A stretch of DNA of 64,000 bases from Sophora flavescens (lineage: Eukaryota > Streptophyta > Magnoliopsida > Fabales > Fabaceae). Position 1 is the stretch's first letter, and each line of letters opens with the position of its first letter. The notes under the pieces were generated by a model. The model was not told the origin of the DNA. It ran no database searches and saw only the letters and a list, made by a program, of their open reading frames with translations. Below, one piece after another: positions 44,600-57,073 of the stretch. The stretch is taken from positions 282,902,397-282,966,396 of the forward strand of contig CM061062.1 in NCBI GenBank assembly GCA_030762895.1. The letters run 5' to 3'. Both the position numbers and the translations under genes were made by a program.

Positions 44600-47500
44600 G
44601 AGTCACATCCTTATGAGGATTCGGGAACCATTGCGCGACCTAGGAAAGGTAACACCAACCAAACCCGAGTTTACAATACCAGATCTCGGACCAGGATGGC
44701 TGCCAATCCACCTGAGGAAGGAAGAAACTTAAGCTCTAAGATAGATGATGTGAGGGGAAGAATAAGCGAGATGACTGAAACCCAAGCAAGATTAGAAGCC
44801 ATACTACAGGATATGAGGGAATCTCTCAGCATGCTTAGTGCGAACAGAGATACAATTGAACCTGGTAGGCAGCGGATTTCTTCTGTGGTAACAGCACTAA
44901 TGTTTTCAAACATTAGCACAAGTCTCATTCAGGGAGTATCTGGCCCCGACCAGACACATCACACGGCACCAATAACACTTCCCATTGGAGAAGGATACCC
45001 CCCTTTTGAAAATGCCTATCATGAAGTCCCGGGCTACACCGCACCAACATGGGAGCAACCACATGTATCTACTCACAGTCAGTCAGCGGGAGTCCAGGCT
45101 GGTAAGGATAATATGAGAGATGAATGGATGGAGAAAATGGAAGAACAGATAAAAGCAATAAAAGGCCTGAGTACCTACGGCCCTCTCCAGATAGAAGAAC
45201 TCTGTCCCGACACAGATGTCGTGATCCCCAAGGACTTCAAGATTCCTGATTTTTCCAAATATGATAGAGGTGGGAACCCACGATTTCACCTCATTAGTTA
45301 CGCCACCAAGATGGCAATCTGGTCCAAGGATGACAAATTCCTTATCAGCTTTTTCCACGAAAGTTTGACTGGCCTCACCTTAGAATGGTACCTCCAATTG
45401 GACCATTCCAAGATCTCGCGATGGATGGAATTGACTGACTTATTCATGGACCGGTACAAATTCAACCTAGATGCAGCTCCGAGTCGTGAATAGTTGACTA
45501 CAATGCAGAAAAGAAGTGATGAGCCCTTCAAGCAATATGCCCAAAGGTGGAGGAGTTTGGCTGCACAAGTTCGACCTCCGTTGACTTTATCTGAAATGTG
45601 CTCATACTTTTTAGGAACCCTCGGAGCACCTTTTATAGGGGCCATGACTGGGGCAGCCTATAAAGATTTCTCCGACTTGATCGCCGCCGGTGAAAGGATT
45701 GAATTTTTGGCAAGAGCTGGAAAACTCCCCATGAGTGAAGGTGAAGGAGGTGCATCCCGGAAAGGATTTCAACCAAAAAAAGAAGGAAGTTGAGGCGAAT
45801 TATGTACAACACCAAGGGAACTTTAATCCTCAGTACCAAGCACCCTATAACCCTAACCCACATGTTCCATACCAGACACAAACCAACACTTACCCGCAAA
45901 ACCAAATTAGCAATATTCCTACCCCTCAACCATATAACCTTACCCGCCCGTCATACCCGTCTGCACCCCCACAAAACCGCCTAAACTATCCTCCGCCTCT
46001 CCCAAATTTCCCAAACCAAGGACGTTTCCAAAATCCAAATCTGCCACCCTTCCCAAAATTGTCCATCTCTAATGCGGATTTATTCTAGCAATTGTTTGAT
46101 CACCACTTGATTGCGGGAAACCCTGTACGTCCCTTAGAACCACCATTTCCTGCTTGGTACAATCCAAATCAGACTTGCAAGTATCACATGAATGTCACCG
46201 GACATTCTATTAAGGATTGCAAAGCTTTTAAGACGGTAGTGAGAAAGTTGATTGCTTGTGGGAAGCTGGGGTTCGAAGAAGAGGTCAGGCCTAATATCGT
46301 TAAGAATCCAATCCCGAATCATAATGATGGAAATCGGGTGAACAGTTTGGAGGTAACAGGGTCCCCTATCAGGAAGGTACTGGAACTACGAGTGCCAATG
46401 CAGAAGATTTTCGAAGAACTAAAGAGGGCGGGATACAACATTATTGCACCAGTAAAAGTTCCAAGAGAAGAAAGGAGGTATGCAGAAGATCTGAGGTGTG
46501 GCTATCATCATGGGCAAGTGGGGCACTACATCGAAACTTGTTGGGATTTCAAAGCCCGGGTTCAGAGATTGCTCACCTTCGGGGTGATTCAAGCCAGACG
46601 AGGTGCTGCCGAGGAAGTCAATGTAGTTGAAAAAGTTGTACTCCGAGTACCACCCATGAACAAACCTTCAGACCCAGAAAGAGTCATCGTAAGGGTGAGG
46701 AAGCCAACTCCTTTTGCTTATGCTGATACACATGCTGTACCATGGAATTATGAACAGATAGTTGAACTAGCTGGAGCTGTAGGGGAGACCTCGAAGGCCC
46801 AAGTTACTAATATTGTGAGAATTGGAGGCATTACAAGGAGCGGGCGATGTTACACCCCTGCTGAAGAAAAAATGATGAAGGAATCCAAAGAAGAGGAAAC
46901 TACGGATGAAGGAAAAGGGAAAGAAGAAGAAGAGTTTCTGAAGATCATGAAGCAATGTGAATATGATGTGGTAGAACAGTTAAAGAAAACTCCGGCAAGG
47001 ATATCTCTTTTGTCGCTTGTCTTGACATCAGAGTTGCATCGTAAGGCATTATTGAAGGTGTTGAATGAAGCGTATGTCAAACCTGACGTCACTCCAGAAA
47101 ATATGGTGGACCCAATCAGGCATGTCAACATGATTACTTTCTCGGAAGATGAAGTGGACTCGAAATTCCGCAGTGGCACCAAAGCCTTACACATCACCTT
47201 AAAGTGTAAAGGGTTTGTGATTGCAAAGGTGCTTGTAGATGGTGGTTCGGCATTGAATGTGGTTCCAATGTCCACCCTCGAGCAGCTAAATATAAGCATG
47301 GCGGATTTGACACCACAAGAAATGATTGTACGAGCCTTTGGTGGGACAGCAAGAAGAATCTTAGGAGAGATAACTCTGTCCCTCGAAATAGGGCCTAGTT
47401 GTTTTTCTGTCCTCTTTCAGGTCATGGAAATCCAACCAGCTTACACTATGCTTCTGGGGAGGCCTTGGATTCATGATGTAGGGGTTGTTCCGTCGACTCT

Positions 47501-48085
47501 GCATCAGTGTTTGAAGTATATCCAAGATGGATCCGTTATTACTGTCCGTGGTAAAGAAGAAATCATGCTGACAAAGCCCGCCACAATACCTTATGTAGAA
47601 AGTACAAAGCAGATGGAAGATGACTCTCTGCGTAGTTTTGAGGTATTGAAGTCAGAGGACAAGAAAAGCGAGCCTCCAATGAAGAATGTGAATGAAGTAG
47701 CAATCCGCATCATGGAAAAGAATGGGTATCAAAGAGGAAAAGGCCTAGGGCCTCAGCTGCAAGGGATCTCTCAGCCAATTGAAGCAGCTATGAGAGAAGG
47801 AAGGCACAGATTGGGGTATCAACCCTACTTGACAGAAAAGATGAAATTCATGACTCTTGAAAACAAAGGAGGAGGAGATGGTGAGAGAAAGTATCTTCCC
47901 CTTCTGACAGAGACTTTCCCAGTAGCTGCTGAAGTTATCAGTCCTGAAAAGTCATTTTCCCCTCACTTCACTATCAGCACACTTGGAGAGGAGTTGGACG
48001 AGAACCATGTCATCTATCTCCCTGCTAGCAATGAAGTTCTCAACAATTGGCAATCTGAACCGTTTGTTGATGTTATTTCCATGAA
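44600..48085 (+). pseudogene. gag-pro: Ogre gag-protease, broken
   Basis: Starts where similarity to Element 1 begins, right after an acceptor-like TGCTTTACAG. Gag: NQTRVYNTRSRTR, then the Retrotrans_gag region (PKDFKIPDFSKYDRGGNPRF, FKQYAQRWRSL). A Pro/Gln/Tyr-rich linker follows, then two CHHC knuckles at 46175-46220 (CKYHMNVTGHSIKDC) and 46497-46541 (CGYHHGQVGHYIETC). Protease: VLVDGGSALN near 47238 and LLGRPWIH. A G-patch-like segment (GYQRGKGLG...RHRLGY) lies at about 47686-47828; it ends EPFVDVIS. Breaks: TAG 45491, a frame change near 45780, and TAG 46086. Confidence 0.92.
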
Positions 48086-48285
48086 GTAATTATCTTATTG
48101 TACTAATTATGAAATGATGTTTACTTTCTTTGAGACATGATGAGAATGTAACACTTTGTCTGGCGTTTTCCTTTTGATTCCATCGTTTCTTTTCTCTCTC
48201 TTTCATTTATTTATTTTGTTTAAGCTTTTCTGTCATAAATAAGACTCTTGCCTATACTTCTCTTATTCCTGACTTTTTCCTCCAG
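48086..48285 (+). other. predicted intron between protease and RT (Ogre)
   Basis: Donor GTAATTATC after ATGAA, acceptor TTTTTCCTCCAG before GAATACTTC; 200 bp, T-rich near the 3' end. The frame continues across the junction. Same position as the intron of Element 1, with little sequence identity apart from the splice ends. Confidence 0.82.
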
Positions 48286-51200
48286 GAATACTTCTTCCAC
48301 TAAAGATTTGCCTCAGGAGAGGAACTTTGAAAACTCATTTACTGATTCCCTCGCGGCCGTTGGTGAATACAACCTTGAATCCGTTGAGGAAGAAGAAGAC
48401 ATTGAAGAATTCATAAAAGTGGTGAAACGGTTAGAGGAAGGGATTAGCTCGAATGATGAGGTTGCAGAAGTGATCAATATGGGAACCGAGGAGGACAAGG
48501 AGTTGAAAATAGTGGATAACCCAGAGCGAGAAGAAATGGTTGCACTATTCAAAGAGTATCCGGATGTTTTTGCATGGTCCTACAGAGATATGCTAGGTTT
48601 AGATCCTGAGATAGCATCGCATAAAATTCCCTTATACCCAGATGTGGCTCTAAAGAAGTAAAAATTAAGGAGAATGCATCCTGAGATGTCGCTGAAGATC
48701 AAAGAAGAAGTGACCAAGCAGTTAGAGGCTGGCTTTCTGGAAGTAGCTAGACACCCGGAATGGGTAGCTAATATTGTTCCAGTACTAAAGAAGGATGGAA
48801 GGGTCAGAATGTGCGTGGACTACCGAGACCTGAATAAGGCCAGTCCAAAGGATGATTTCCCCTTACCTCATATTGATGTCCTTGTAGACAGTACAACCAG
48901 AAGTCATAGGTTTTCTTTCATGGACGGGTATTCTGGGTACAATCAGATCTTCATGGACAATGACGATAAAGAAAAGACAACTTTTATCACTCCTTGGGGA
49001 ACTTTTTGTTACAAAGTGATGCCTTTTGGATTAAAGAATGCTGGGGCCACTTACCAACGTGATATGGTAGCATTGTTCCATGATATGATGCATAAGGAGG
49101 TAGAGGTATATGTTGATGATATAGTGGCTAAGTCCAAGGAAGGAGAAAGCCATGTGGCAGTTTTGAGAAAGTTGTTCGAGCGGCTAAGAAAATACAAGTT
49201 GTGCCTCAACCCTGCAAAATGTACCTTTGGTGCATCCGTAGGGAATTTACTTGGCTTTGTTGTCAGTAGAGAAGGAATAAAGATGGATCCTAACAATGTA
49301 GAAGCAATACGTGACATGCCAGCACCTAAGAACGAGCGAGAAGTAAGGGGTTTTCTTGGAAGATAGAACTATATTGCTCGCTTTATTGCAAATCTGACTA
49401 GCACATGCGAACCAATCTTCAAACTCCTCAGGAAGAATAATCCAGGAAGATGGGATGATGACTGTTAAGAAGCCTTTGATAGGATAAAGGCATATCTACT
49501 GAATCCCCCAGTGTTGGTACCACCTACCCAAGGTCGTCCATTGTTACTCTATCTCACCATACTGCCAACCTCAATGGGGGCAATGCTGGGACAACAAGAT
49601 GAATCTGACAGGAAGGAGCAGGCAATTTACTATATGAGTAAGAAGTTTAATGCCTGTGAGGCTCGTTATATGGCAATCGAAAAGACTTGTTATGCACTAG
49701 TATGGACCTCCAGAAGACTCAGACAGTACATGTTATATCACACCACTTGGCTAATTTCTCGAATGGATCCTTTGAAGTATATCTTTGAAAGTCCTCATAT
49801 CTCCTTAAGAGTTTCGAAGTGGCAAGTGATATTGTCAGAATTTGACATCAAATATGTGACTCAAAAGTCCATCAAAAGAAGTACGATTGCTGACCATTTA
49901 GCAGAGAATCCTCTTGAGGATGGATGGCCTGTCAATTCCGAGTTCCCAGATGGAGAGATAATGTCCCTCGAGGAAGATGAAGAACAGGAAGATATGTGGA
50001 AAATGTATTTTGATGGAGCAGTCAATATGCATGGCAGTGGTATAGGAGCAGTGGTTATCTCACCAAATGGCAAGCAATACCCAGTGGCCGTAAAACTGAA
50101 AGTCGAATGTACAAATAATATTTCAGAATATGAGGCAGTGCTGGTGGATTGCAAATGGCACTTGAGCTTGGTATAAAGCAGTTGAAAGTCTTCGGGGATT
50201 CAGCTTTAATCATTTACCAAGTCAATGGCGAATGGCAAACCAAAGACTCCAAGTTGATTCCGTATCAGAAACACTTGACTCAGTTGATTGCAAAGTTCGA
50301 CAAGATTACTTTCTCGCATTTAAGTCGAGACAAGAATCAGTTTGCTGATGCTTTAGCCACACTAGCTGCCATGACCAAGCTGGATATCCATACCAATGTC
50401 CAACCCATCCAAGTTAGACTACAAGAGGAACCGGCATACTGTGCTCATGTGGAAGGAGAGCCTGATGGTAAGCCTTGGTGTCATGATATCAAGCAATATA
50501 TTCAGAACAAGGAATACCCGGTAGAGGCGAGCGAAGTAAATAAAAAGACCATCCGAAGACTGGCTATGGCCTTTTTCTTAAGCAAGGAAGTCTTGTATAA
50601 AAGAGGATATGATGGTATCCTACTCAGATGTGTGGATGCTCGTGAAGCTAAATTGATCATGATCGAAGTTCATGAAGGAATCTGTGGGACTCATGCCACT
50701 GGTCACATGATGGCTAGGAAGATCTTGAGAAGTGGTTATTATTGGTCTACTGTGGAGTCAAATTGTATGGAGCATGTTCGTAAATGCCAAAAATGTCAGA
50801 TGTATGCAGACCGGGTTAATGCACCTCCGTTTCCATCGCACAATTTAGCATCCCCATGGCCTTTTTCGAGGTGAGGAATAGATGTCATCGGTCCCATTAA
50901 TCCCAAGGCTTCCAATGGTCATCGTTCCATTTTGGTGGCGATAGACTATTTTACTAAATGGGTAGAAGTTGCTTCATATGCCAGCATAACTCAAAGGGTG
51001 TTTCTCAAATTCCTCAAGAAGGACATCATCTGTAGATACGGGATCCCAGAGAGGATCACAGATAATGCCGGTAATCTTAATGGTACCGAGATTCAATAGT
51101 TTTGCGATGGTTTCAAAATCAAACACTACAATTCGGCTCCTTATAGGCCTCAAATGAATGGTGCAGTTGAAGCATCAAACAAAAATGTCAAAAAGATCGT

Positions 51201-51720
51201 TGCCAAGATGGTTGTAAACTATAAGGACTGGCACGAAATGCGGCCATATGCTCTACATGCTTATCGGACTAATATACGATTAAGCACTGGGGCAACCCCT
51301 TTCTCTCTGGTATACGGGATGGAGGTTGTCTCACCCATCGAAGTAGAACTCCCTTCGCTAAGAGTCTTGATGGAAGCAGATTTAGAAGAATCTGAGTGGG
51401 TGAAAACTCGACATGAGCAGTTGAACATGATAGAGGAGAAAAGACTGGCAGCTATCTGTCACGGGCAATTGTATCAAAGCAGAATGGCAAGAGCTTTCAA
51501 TAAAAAGGTTCGTCCTAGAGAATTTTGCGTGGGAGACCTGGTTTTAAAGAAAATCCTCCCTAGTCAGGAGGATGCCCGAGGAAAATGGGCACCAAATTAT
51601 GAAGGCCCTTATATTGTCAAACAAGCATTCTCAGGAGGAGCTTTGATTCTGCAAAACATGGATGGGGAAGAGTTACCATGGCCAGTGAACTCTGATGCGG
51701 TGAAAAAGTTCTACGCTTGA
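48286..51720 (+). pseudogene. pol: Ogre pol: RT, RNase H, second RNase H, integrase (broken)
   Basis: RT with VDYRDLNKASPKDDFPLPHID and the YVDDIVAKS active site (near 49110). First RNase H and connection follow. A second RNase H has DGAV, EYEA, GDSA and NQFADAL as its D-E-D-D set. HHCC zinc motif (HEGICGTH ... CQKC) and integrase core (GIDVIG, TDNAGN, GAVEAS) come next; the C terminus is DAVKKFYA. Breaks: TAA 48659, TAG 49364, TAA 49466, a 1-base frame change near 50140, TGA 50872, TAG 51097, and one residue missing before TDNAGN relative to Element 1. Dual RNase H is characteristic of the Tat lineage. Confidence 0.93.
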
Positions 51721-51727
51721 AGGCCCG

Positions 51728-51890
51728 CTAGGTTGAAAACCCTAAAAGGCAACTTAGTCAAAAGTTAGGGCAAAGAACAATGAAAACAAAAGAAAAGAAA
51801 AGGCTCGCTAGGTTGAAAACTTGAAAGTGCAGCCTAAGCAAAAGTTAGGGCAAAGAAACCTTAGGCTGAAAACCTGCAAAGGCAGCCTAG
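51728..51890 (+). repeat. three tandem stem-loops after the Ogre pol stop
   Basis: Stems: CTAGGTTG with CAACTTAG (51728-51757), CTAGGTTG with CAGCCTAA (51808-51837), TTAGGCTG with CAGCCTAG (51861-51890). Each has a 14-base loop starting AAAAC. Units are linked by GCAAAAGTTAGGGCAAAGAA-like text. Element 1 has the same design with TTAGGTCG/CGACCTAA. The stem pairs change together between units. Confidence 0.8.
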
Positions 51891-52589
51891 GAGAAGGATA
51901 TGATCCAATATTTCCGCAAGCATTCACCATACTAGGGCAATTTTATCCAACTGAGTATACTGGGGCAAAATTGTTAAGGAATGATCGAAGAAGGTGTGTT
52001 TGAGGAATCAGAAACAGAAGCCAAGATCTGTGTCATCAAAAGGTTGAGGGGAATCAATTAAATGAAAGTCAAAGGACCAACACTGGAGCAAATTTTATGT
52101 GATTTTCATAATTTTCTTTGCTTATCTTTGTTTTTAAATCTTCATGATCCCTTTTGGAATTTTGTTCTCATTGTTATTGTCCTAAATTCTCGTATTAAGG
52201 CAAGAGGCTTTTCTTCCACACTCCCCTGTCGTGTTCTCTCTCATGTTCAATCACTATGGTCGTGTCTCTATAAAAGTAAATATAAGTTTAATGGTATGAT
52301 TTGATAATTCTAATGGTAGCATTAATGAATGGTTTAAACCAAGAGGACTCAATACTTCAAATTCAAGAGGTATCATGCACTAGACGACAAAAGAATGATG
52401 CAAATAAGCTTGGGAGGACAAACATAACATCCACCTCATAAGCTATCAGATTCTTGGGTGACCAATGTTGTTAAAAGAATAAGTGATGCCTCGTCCCAGA
52501 GTGGCCGGTGAACAAGGGTTTGGTTGGTGGAAGTTTTTCCATGGAGCAATTGGTTCCGTTGTCCTCAAAAGGAAGGGATTCTCTTTTGT
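51891..52589 (+). other. Ogre 3' noncoding region
   Basis: No gene recognised. Short open frames at 52062-52304 and elsewhere lack family features and are not shared with Element 1. Confidence 0.6.
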
Positions 52590-52735
52590 TTCAGATTACT
52601 GATTTTTTGAGCTCTAAGGCTCACTGCAATTTTATTCTCGAGCTCTCAGGCTCATCGCACCTTTATTCTCGAGCTCTAAGGCTCATTACAAGTTTATTTT
52701 CGAGCTCTAAGGCTCGCTGCATATTTACTTTTCTG
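52590..52735 (+). repeat. GAGCTCTAAGGCTC tandem repeat
   Basis: Four units of about 37 bp with CGAGCTCTAAGGCTC, self-complementary as GAGC/GCTC. Same family as the 30 bp repeat at 2390-3196 in Element 1, in the same orientation relative to the element. Confidence 0.85.
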
Positions 52736-53310
52736 TTGGACGAGGAGGTTCCGTCCATTGCATTTAATTTTCTGTTGGACGAAGAGGTTCCGTCCAAGGC
52801 ATGTTTACTTTTCTGTTGGTCAAGGAGGTTCCGTCCATTGCATTTAATTTTCTGTTGGACGAAGAGGTTCCGTCCATTGCATGTTTACTTTTCTGTTGGA
52901 CGAGGAGGTTCTGTCCATTGCATGTTTACTTTTCTGTTGGACGAGGAGGTTCCGTCCGTTGCATTTAATTTTCTATTGGACGAAAAGGTTCCGTCCATTG
53001 CATGTTTACTTTTGTGTTGGACGAGGAGGTTCCGTCCATTACATTTAGTTTTCTGTTGGACGAAGAGGCTCCGTCCAATGCATTTAATTTTCTGTTGGAC
53101 GAAGAGGTTCCGTCCATTGCATTTAATTTTTTGTTGGACGGAGAGGTTCTGTCCATTGCATTTAATTTTATGTTGGACGAAGAGGTTCCGTCGAATGCAT
53201 TTACTCTCCTGTTGGACGAAGAGGTTCCGTCCATTGCATGCTTATTTTCGAGTTCTAAGGCTCGCTGCATATTTACTCTCCTGTTGGACGAAGAAGTTCT
53301 GTCCACTGCA
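52736..53310 (+). repeat. internal hairpin array, TTGGACGAGGAGGTTCCGTCCA type
   Basis: About 13 units of 40-43 bp. Arms TGGACG and CGTCCA pair, with spacers TTGCATTTAATTTTCTGT or TTGCATGTTTACTTTTCTGT. It closely matches the distal part of the LTR arrays, so the LTR array and internal array share an origin. Long frames across it are artefacts of a period divisible by three. Confidence 0.9.
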
Positions 53311-53448
53311 ATTTTTATTTTCAAACTATAATGTTTTCTTTTGAGGTCCTCATGTTTTTTTCGGACAAAATATGTGTTCATTTTTTTTACTTGTTCATTA
53401 CTACAATACATGAAAAGTCATGACTAATCATGTCTTCTAGTATGCAAC

Positions 53449-53465
53449 AAGTAAAGAGGGGCAAC
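53449..53465 (+). promoter_or_regulatory. polypurine tract of the Ogre element
   Basis: AGTAAAGAGGGGCAAC abuts the 3' LTR, the same as in Element 1. Confidence 0.82.
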
Positions 53466-53600
53466 TGTGAACACCCATTTTTGTCCGTCTTTTTTCTAAT
53501 TTTTATGGTATTATATTTCAAGGAGACTAATAATAATAGTGAAGATAGAAAAAAGAAAAAAAGAAAAAAATGAAGAAAGGAGAGGGCTCATAACTAATTT

Positions 53601-54705
53601 GCTGTCGGACGTGGTCCAGTCCAGTCCATTGCACTTGCTGTTGGACGGGGTGGTCCCGTCCAGTACATTGCATTGTATTTGCTGTTGGACGAGGTGGTCC
53701 CATCCATTGCATTGGACTTGCTGTTGGACGTGGTCCAGTCCATTCCATTACTTTGGACTTGCTGATGGATCGGGTGGTCCCATCCAGTCCATTACACTTG
53801 CTGTAGGACGAGGTGGTCCCGTCCATTGCATTGGACTTGCTGTTGGACGTGGTCCAGTCCAGTCCATTACACTTGCTGTTGGACGAGGTGGTCCCTTCCA
53901 GTCCATTACTTTGAACTTGCTGATGGATGGGGTGGTCTCGTACAGTCCATTACACTTGCTGTTGGACGGGGTGGTCCCATCCATTACATTGGACTTGCTG
54001 TTGGACGTGGTCCAGTCCAGTCCATTACACTTGCTGTAGGACGGGGTGGTCCCGTCCAATCCATTACCTTGGACTTGCCGATGGATGGGGTGGTCCCGTA
54101 CAACCCATTTCAGTTGTTGTTGGACGCGGTCCAGTCCATTACACTTGCTGTTGGACGGGGTGGTCCCGTCCGTTGCATTGGACTTGCTGTTGGACGAGGT
54201 CCAGTCCAGTCCGTTTCACTTGTTGTTGGACGGGGTGGTCCCGTCCAGTCCATTGCATTGCATTTGCTGTTGGACGAGGAGACCTCGTCCATTACATTGG
54301 ACTTGCTGTTGAATGGGGTGGTCCCGTCTAGTCCATTTCACTTGTCGTTAGACGGGGTGGTTCCGTCCATTCCAATGCATTTGTTGTTGAACGCGTCCAG
54401 TCCATTGCATTTAATTCTCTGTTGGACGAAGAGGTTCCGTCCATTACATATTTAATTTTCTGTTGGACGAGGAGGTACCGTCCATTGCATTTAATTTTTT
54501 GTTGGATGAGGAGGTTCCATCCATTGCATATTTAAGTTTCTGTTGGACGAGTAGGTCATCCATTGCACATCTAATTTTCTGTTGGACGAGGAGGATTCGT
54601 CCATTGCATGTTTATACTCTTGGTGGATGAGGAGGTCCGTCCAATGTATATCTACTTTTGCATATCTAAGTTTCTGTTGGATGAAGAGACTCCATCCACT
54701 ACAAT
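53601..54705 (+). repeat. tandem hairpin array, Ogre 3' LTR copy 1
   Basis: Same units as 21509-22705 (GGACGGGGTGGTCCCGTCC type, then GGACGAGGAGGTTCCGTCC type). It has many private substitutions, so the two LTR arrays have been evolving apart. Confidence 0.9.
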
Positions 54706-55158
54706 TTTATTTTAAGGCTGGAGGCTAAAGAATAAAAAAAGAAGAAGAAAAAGATAATGAAGTAAGGACGAAGAAAATAAGGAGAAAAGGACAATCAACA
54801 AAAAAGGAAAGGAGATTGAGTTGATTCTCCTAACCCTAAAAAACCCTATTTTACACATCAGACAAGACCTCTTTTCCTCCTCCACCCATTGGTCCTTCTT
54901 CTTCCTCATCTCCTCCCTCGTTTTAACCTAGCAACCCCACTCCTAACCCTAAAAAAACCTCTTACACATCAGACAAAACCCCCTATCTCCTTCTCTCTTC
55001 AAACACGCAACCTTCACATCAAATCACCTCCTTTCTGCTGCTCGCGCCGCCCCCATCAAACACGCCATTGCTGCTTAGAACCACCCAAGCCTTGGATTAC
55101 GTGAAGACCAACCTTGAAGCCACGGGGTAAGGAGAAGCATGAAGCCCTCTCCTCCATC

Positions 55159-55165
55159 TATAAAA
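55159..55165 (+). promoter_or_regulatory. TATA box, 3' LTR copy 1
   Basis: TATAAAA in CCATCTATAAAAGGGG. Confidence 0.5.
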
Positions 55166-55381
55166 GGGGGGGCGACATTTTTTGGGGGAGAAGATTTTCT
55201 TTGGAGGGAGAACGAAAAATCAGAGAGGAGATAGAGAGGAAAGATACAAGGGGAGAGGAAGAGGAGAGAGATTTTATCTAGCATTTTCTTGGTGAAGAAA
55301 AGAGATTAGAAATTTGAGCTTTTTCTCTTCTCTATTATTAGAGTGGTTAAGAAGGAAGAGTTAAAAAGAGTCAGTGAGATT

Positions 55382-57073
55382 GCTGTTGGACGAGGTCCAG
55401 TCCAGACCACTAATTTGCTGTAGGACGGGGAGGTCCCGTCCATTACATTGGACTTGCTGTTGGACAGGGTGGTCCCGTCCAGTCCATTACCTTGGACTTG
55501 CTGATGGATGGGGTGGTACCGTCCAGTCCATTTCACTTGTTGTTGGACGGGGTGGTCCCGTCCATTGCATTGGACTTACTGTTGGACGAGGTCCAGTCCA
55601 ATCCATTGCACTTGCTGTTGGACGGGGTGGTCCCGTCCAGTCCATTGCATTGGACTTGCTATTGGACGCGGTCCAGTCCAGTCCACTGCACTTGCTGTTG
55701 GACGGGATGGTCTCGTCCAGTCCATTGCATTAGACTTGCTGTTGGACATGGTCCAGTCCAGTCCATTGCACTTGCTGTTGGACGGGGTGGTCCCGTCCGT
55801 TGCATTGAACACGTCCAGTCCATTGCATTATATTTTATGTTGGACGCGTCTGGTCTATTTACGATGCATTTGCTGTTGAACGTGTCCAGTCCATTGCATT
55901 TAATTCTCTGTTGGACGAAGAGGTTCCATCTATTGCACATTTAATTTTCTGTTGGACGAGGAGGTACATTGTAATTAATTTTCTGTTGGACGAAGAGGTT
56001 CCATCCATTGCATATTTAATTTTTTGTTGGACGAGGAGGTACCGTCCATTGCATTTAATTTTCTGTTGGATGGGGAGGTTCCATCCATTGAATATTTAAG
56101 TTTCTGTTGGACGAGTAGGCCGTCCATTGCACATCTAACTTTCTGTTGGACGAGGAGGATCAGTCCATTGCATGTTTAAACTCTTGATGGACGAGGAGGT
56201 CCGTCCATTGTATATCTACTTTTGCATATCTAAGTTTCTGTTGGACGAAGAGACTCTGTCCACTACAATTTTATTTTCAGGCTGGAGGCTAAAGAATAAA
56301 GAAAGAAGAAGCAAAAGATAATGAACTAAGGACGAAGAAAAGAAGGAGAAAAGGACAATCAACAAAAAAGGAAAGGAGATTGAGTTGCTTCTCCTAACCC
56401 TAATGAACCGTATTTTATACATCAGACAAGACATCTTTTCCTCCTCTACCCATTAGTCCTTCTTCTTCCTCATCTCCTCCCTCGTTTTAACCTAGTAACC
56501 CCACTCCTAACCCTAAAAAACTCTATTTTACACATCAGACAAGACCTCTTTTCCTCCTCCACCCAATGGTCCTTCTTCTTCCTCATCTCCTCCCTCGTTT
56601 TAACCTAGCAACCCCACTCCTAACCCTAAGAAACCCATCTTACACATAAGACAAACCCCCAATCTCCTTCTCTCTTCAAACACGCAACCTTCACATCAAA
56701 TCACCTCATTTCTGCTGCTCGCGCCGCCCCCATCAAACACGCCATTGCTGCTCATAACCACCCAAGCCTTGGATTATGTGAATACCAACCTTGAGGCCAC
56801 GTGGTAAGAAGAAGCATGAAGTCCTCTCCTCCATCTATAAAGGGGGGAGGGGGGGGGGGGGAGACATTTTTTTTGGGGAAGAAGATTTTCTTTAGAGGGG
56901 AAACGAAAAATCAGAGAGGAGATAGAGAGGAAAGATACAAAGGGAGAGGAAGAGGAGAGAGATTTGATCTAACATTTTCGTGGTGAAGAAAAGAGATTAG
57001 AAATCTAAGTTTTTTTCTCTTCTCTATTATTATAGTGGTTAAGAAGGAAGAGTTAAAAAGAGTCAGTGAGATT
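55382..57073 (+). repeat. second copy of the array-promoter segment in the Ogre 3' LTR
   Basis: Hairpin array 55382-56265, followed by the AG/TC-rich stretch, TATA box and GTCAGTGAGATT, as in copy 1. The join at GAGATT/GCTGTTGG places an array unit directly after the end of copy 1, as expected from unequal exchange between array units or slippage. Confidence 0.85.
56836..56841 (+). promoter_or_regulatory. TATA box, 3' LTR copy 2
   Basis: TATAAA in CCATCTATAAAGGGG, followed by a long G run. Confidence 0.5.

Noticed and set aside
52508..53344. 278-codon frame with repeating CWTKRFRPLHLIF text
   Set aside because: It is a translation of the 40-43 bp internal array, not a protein.
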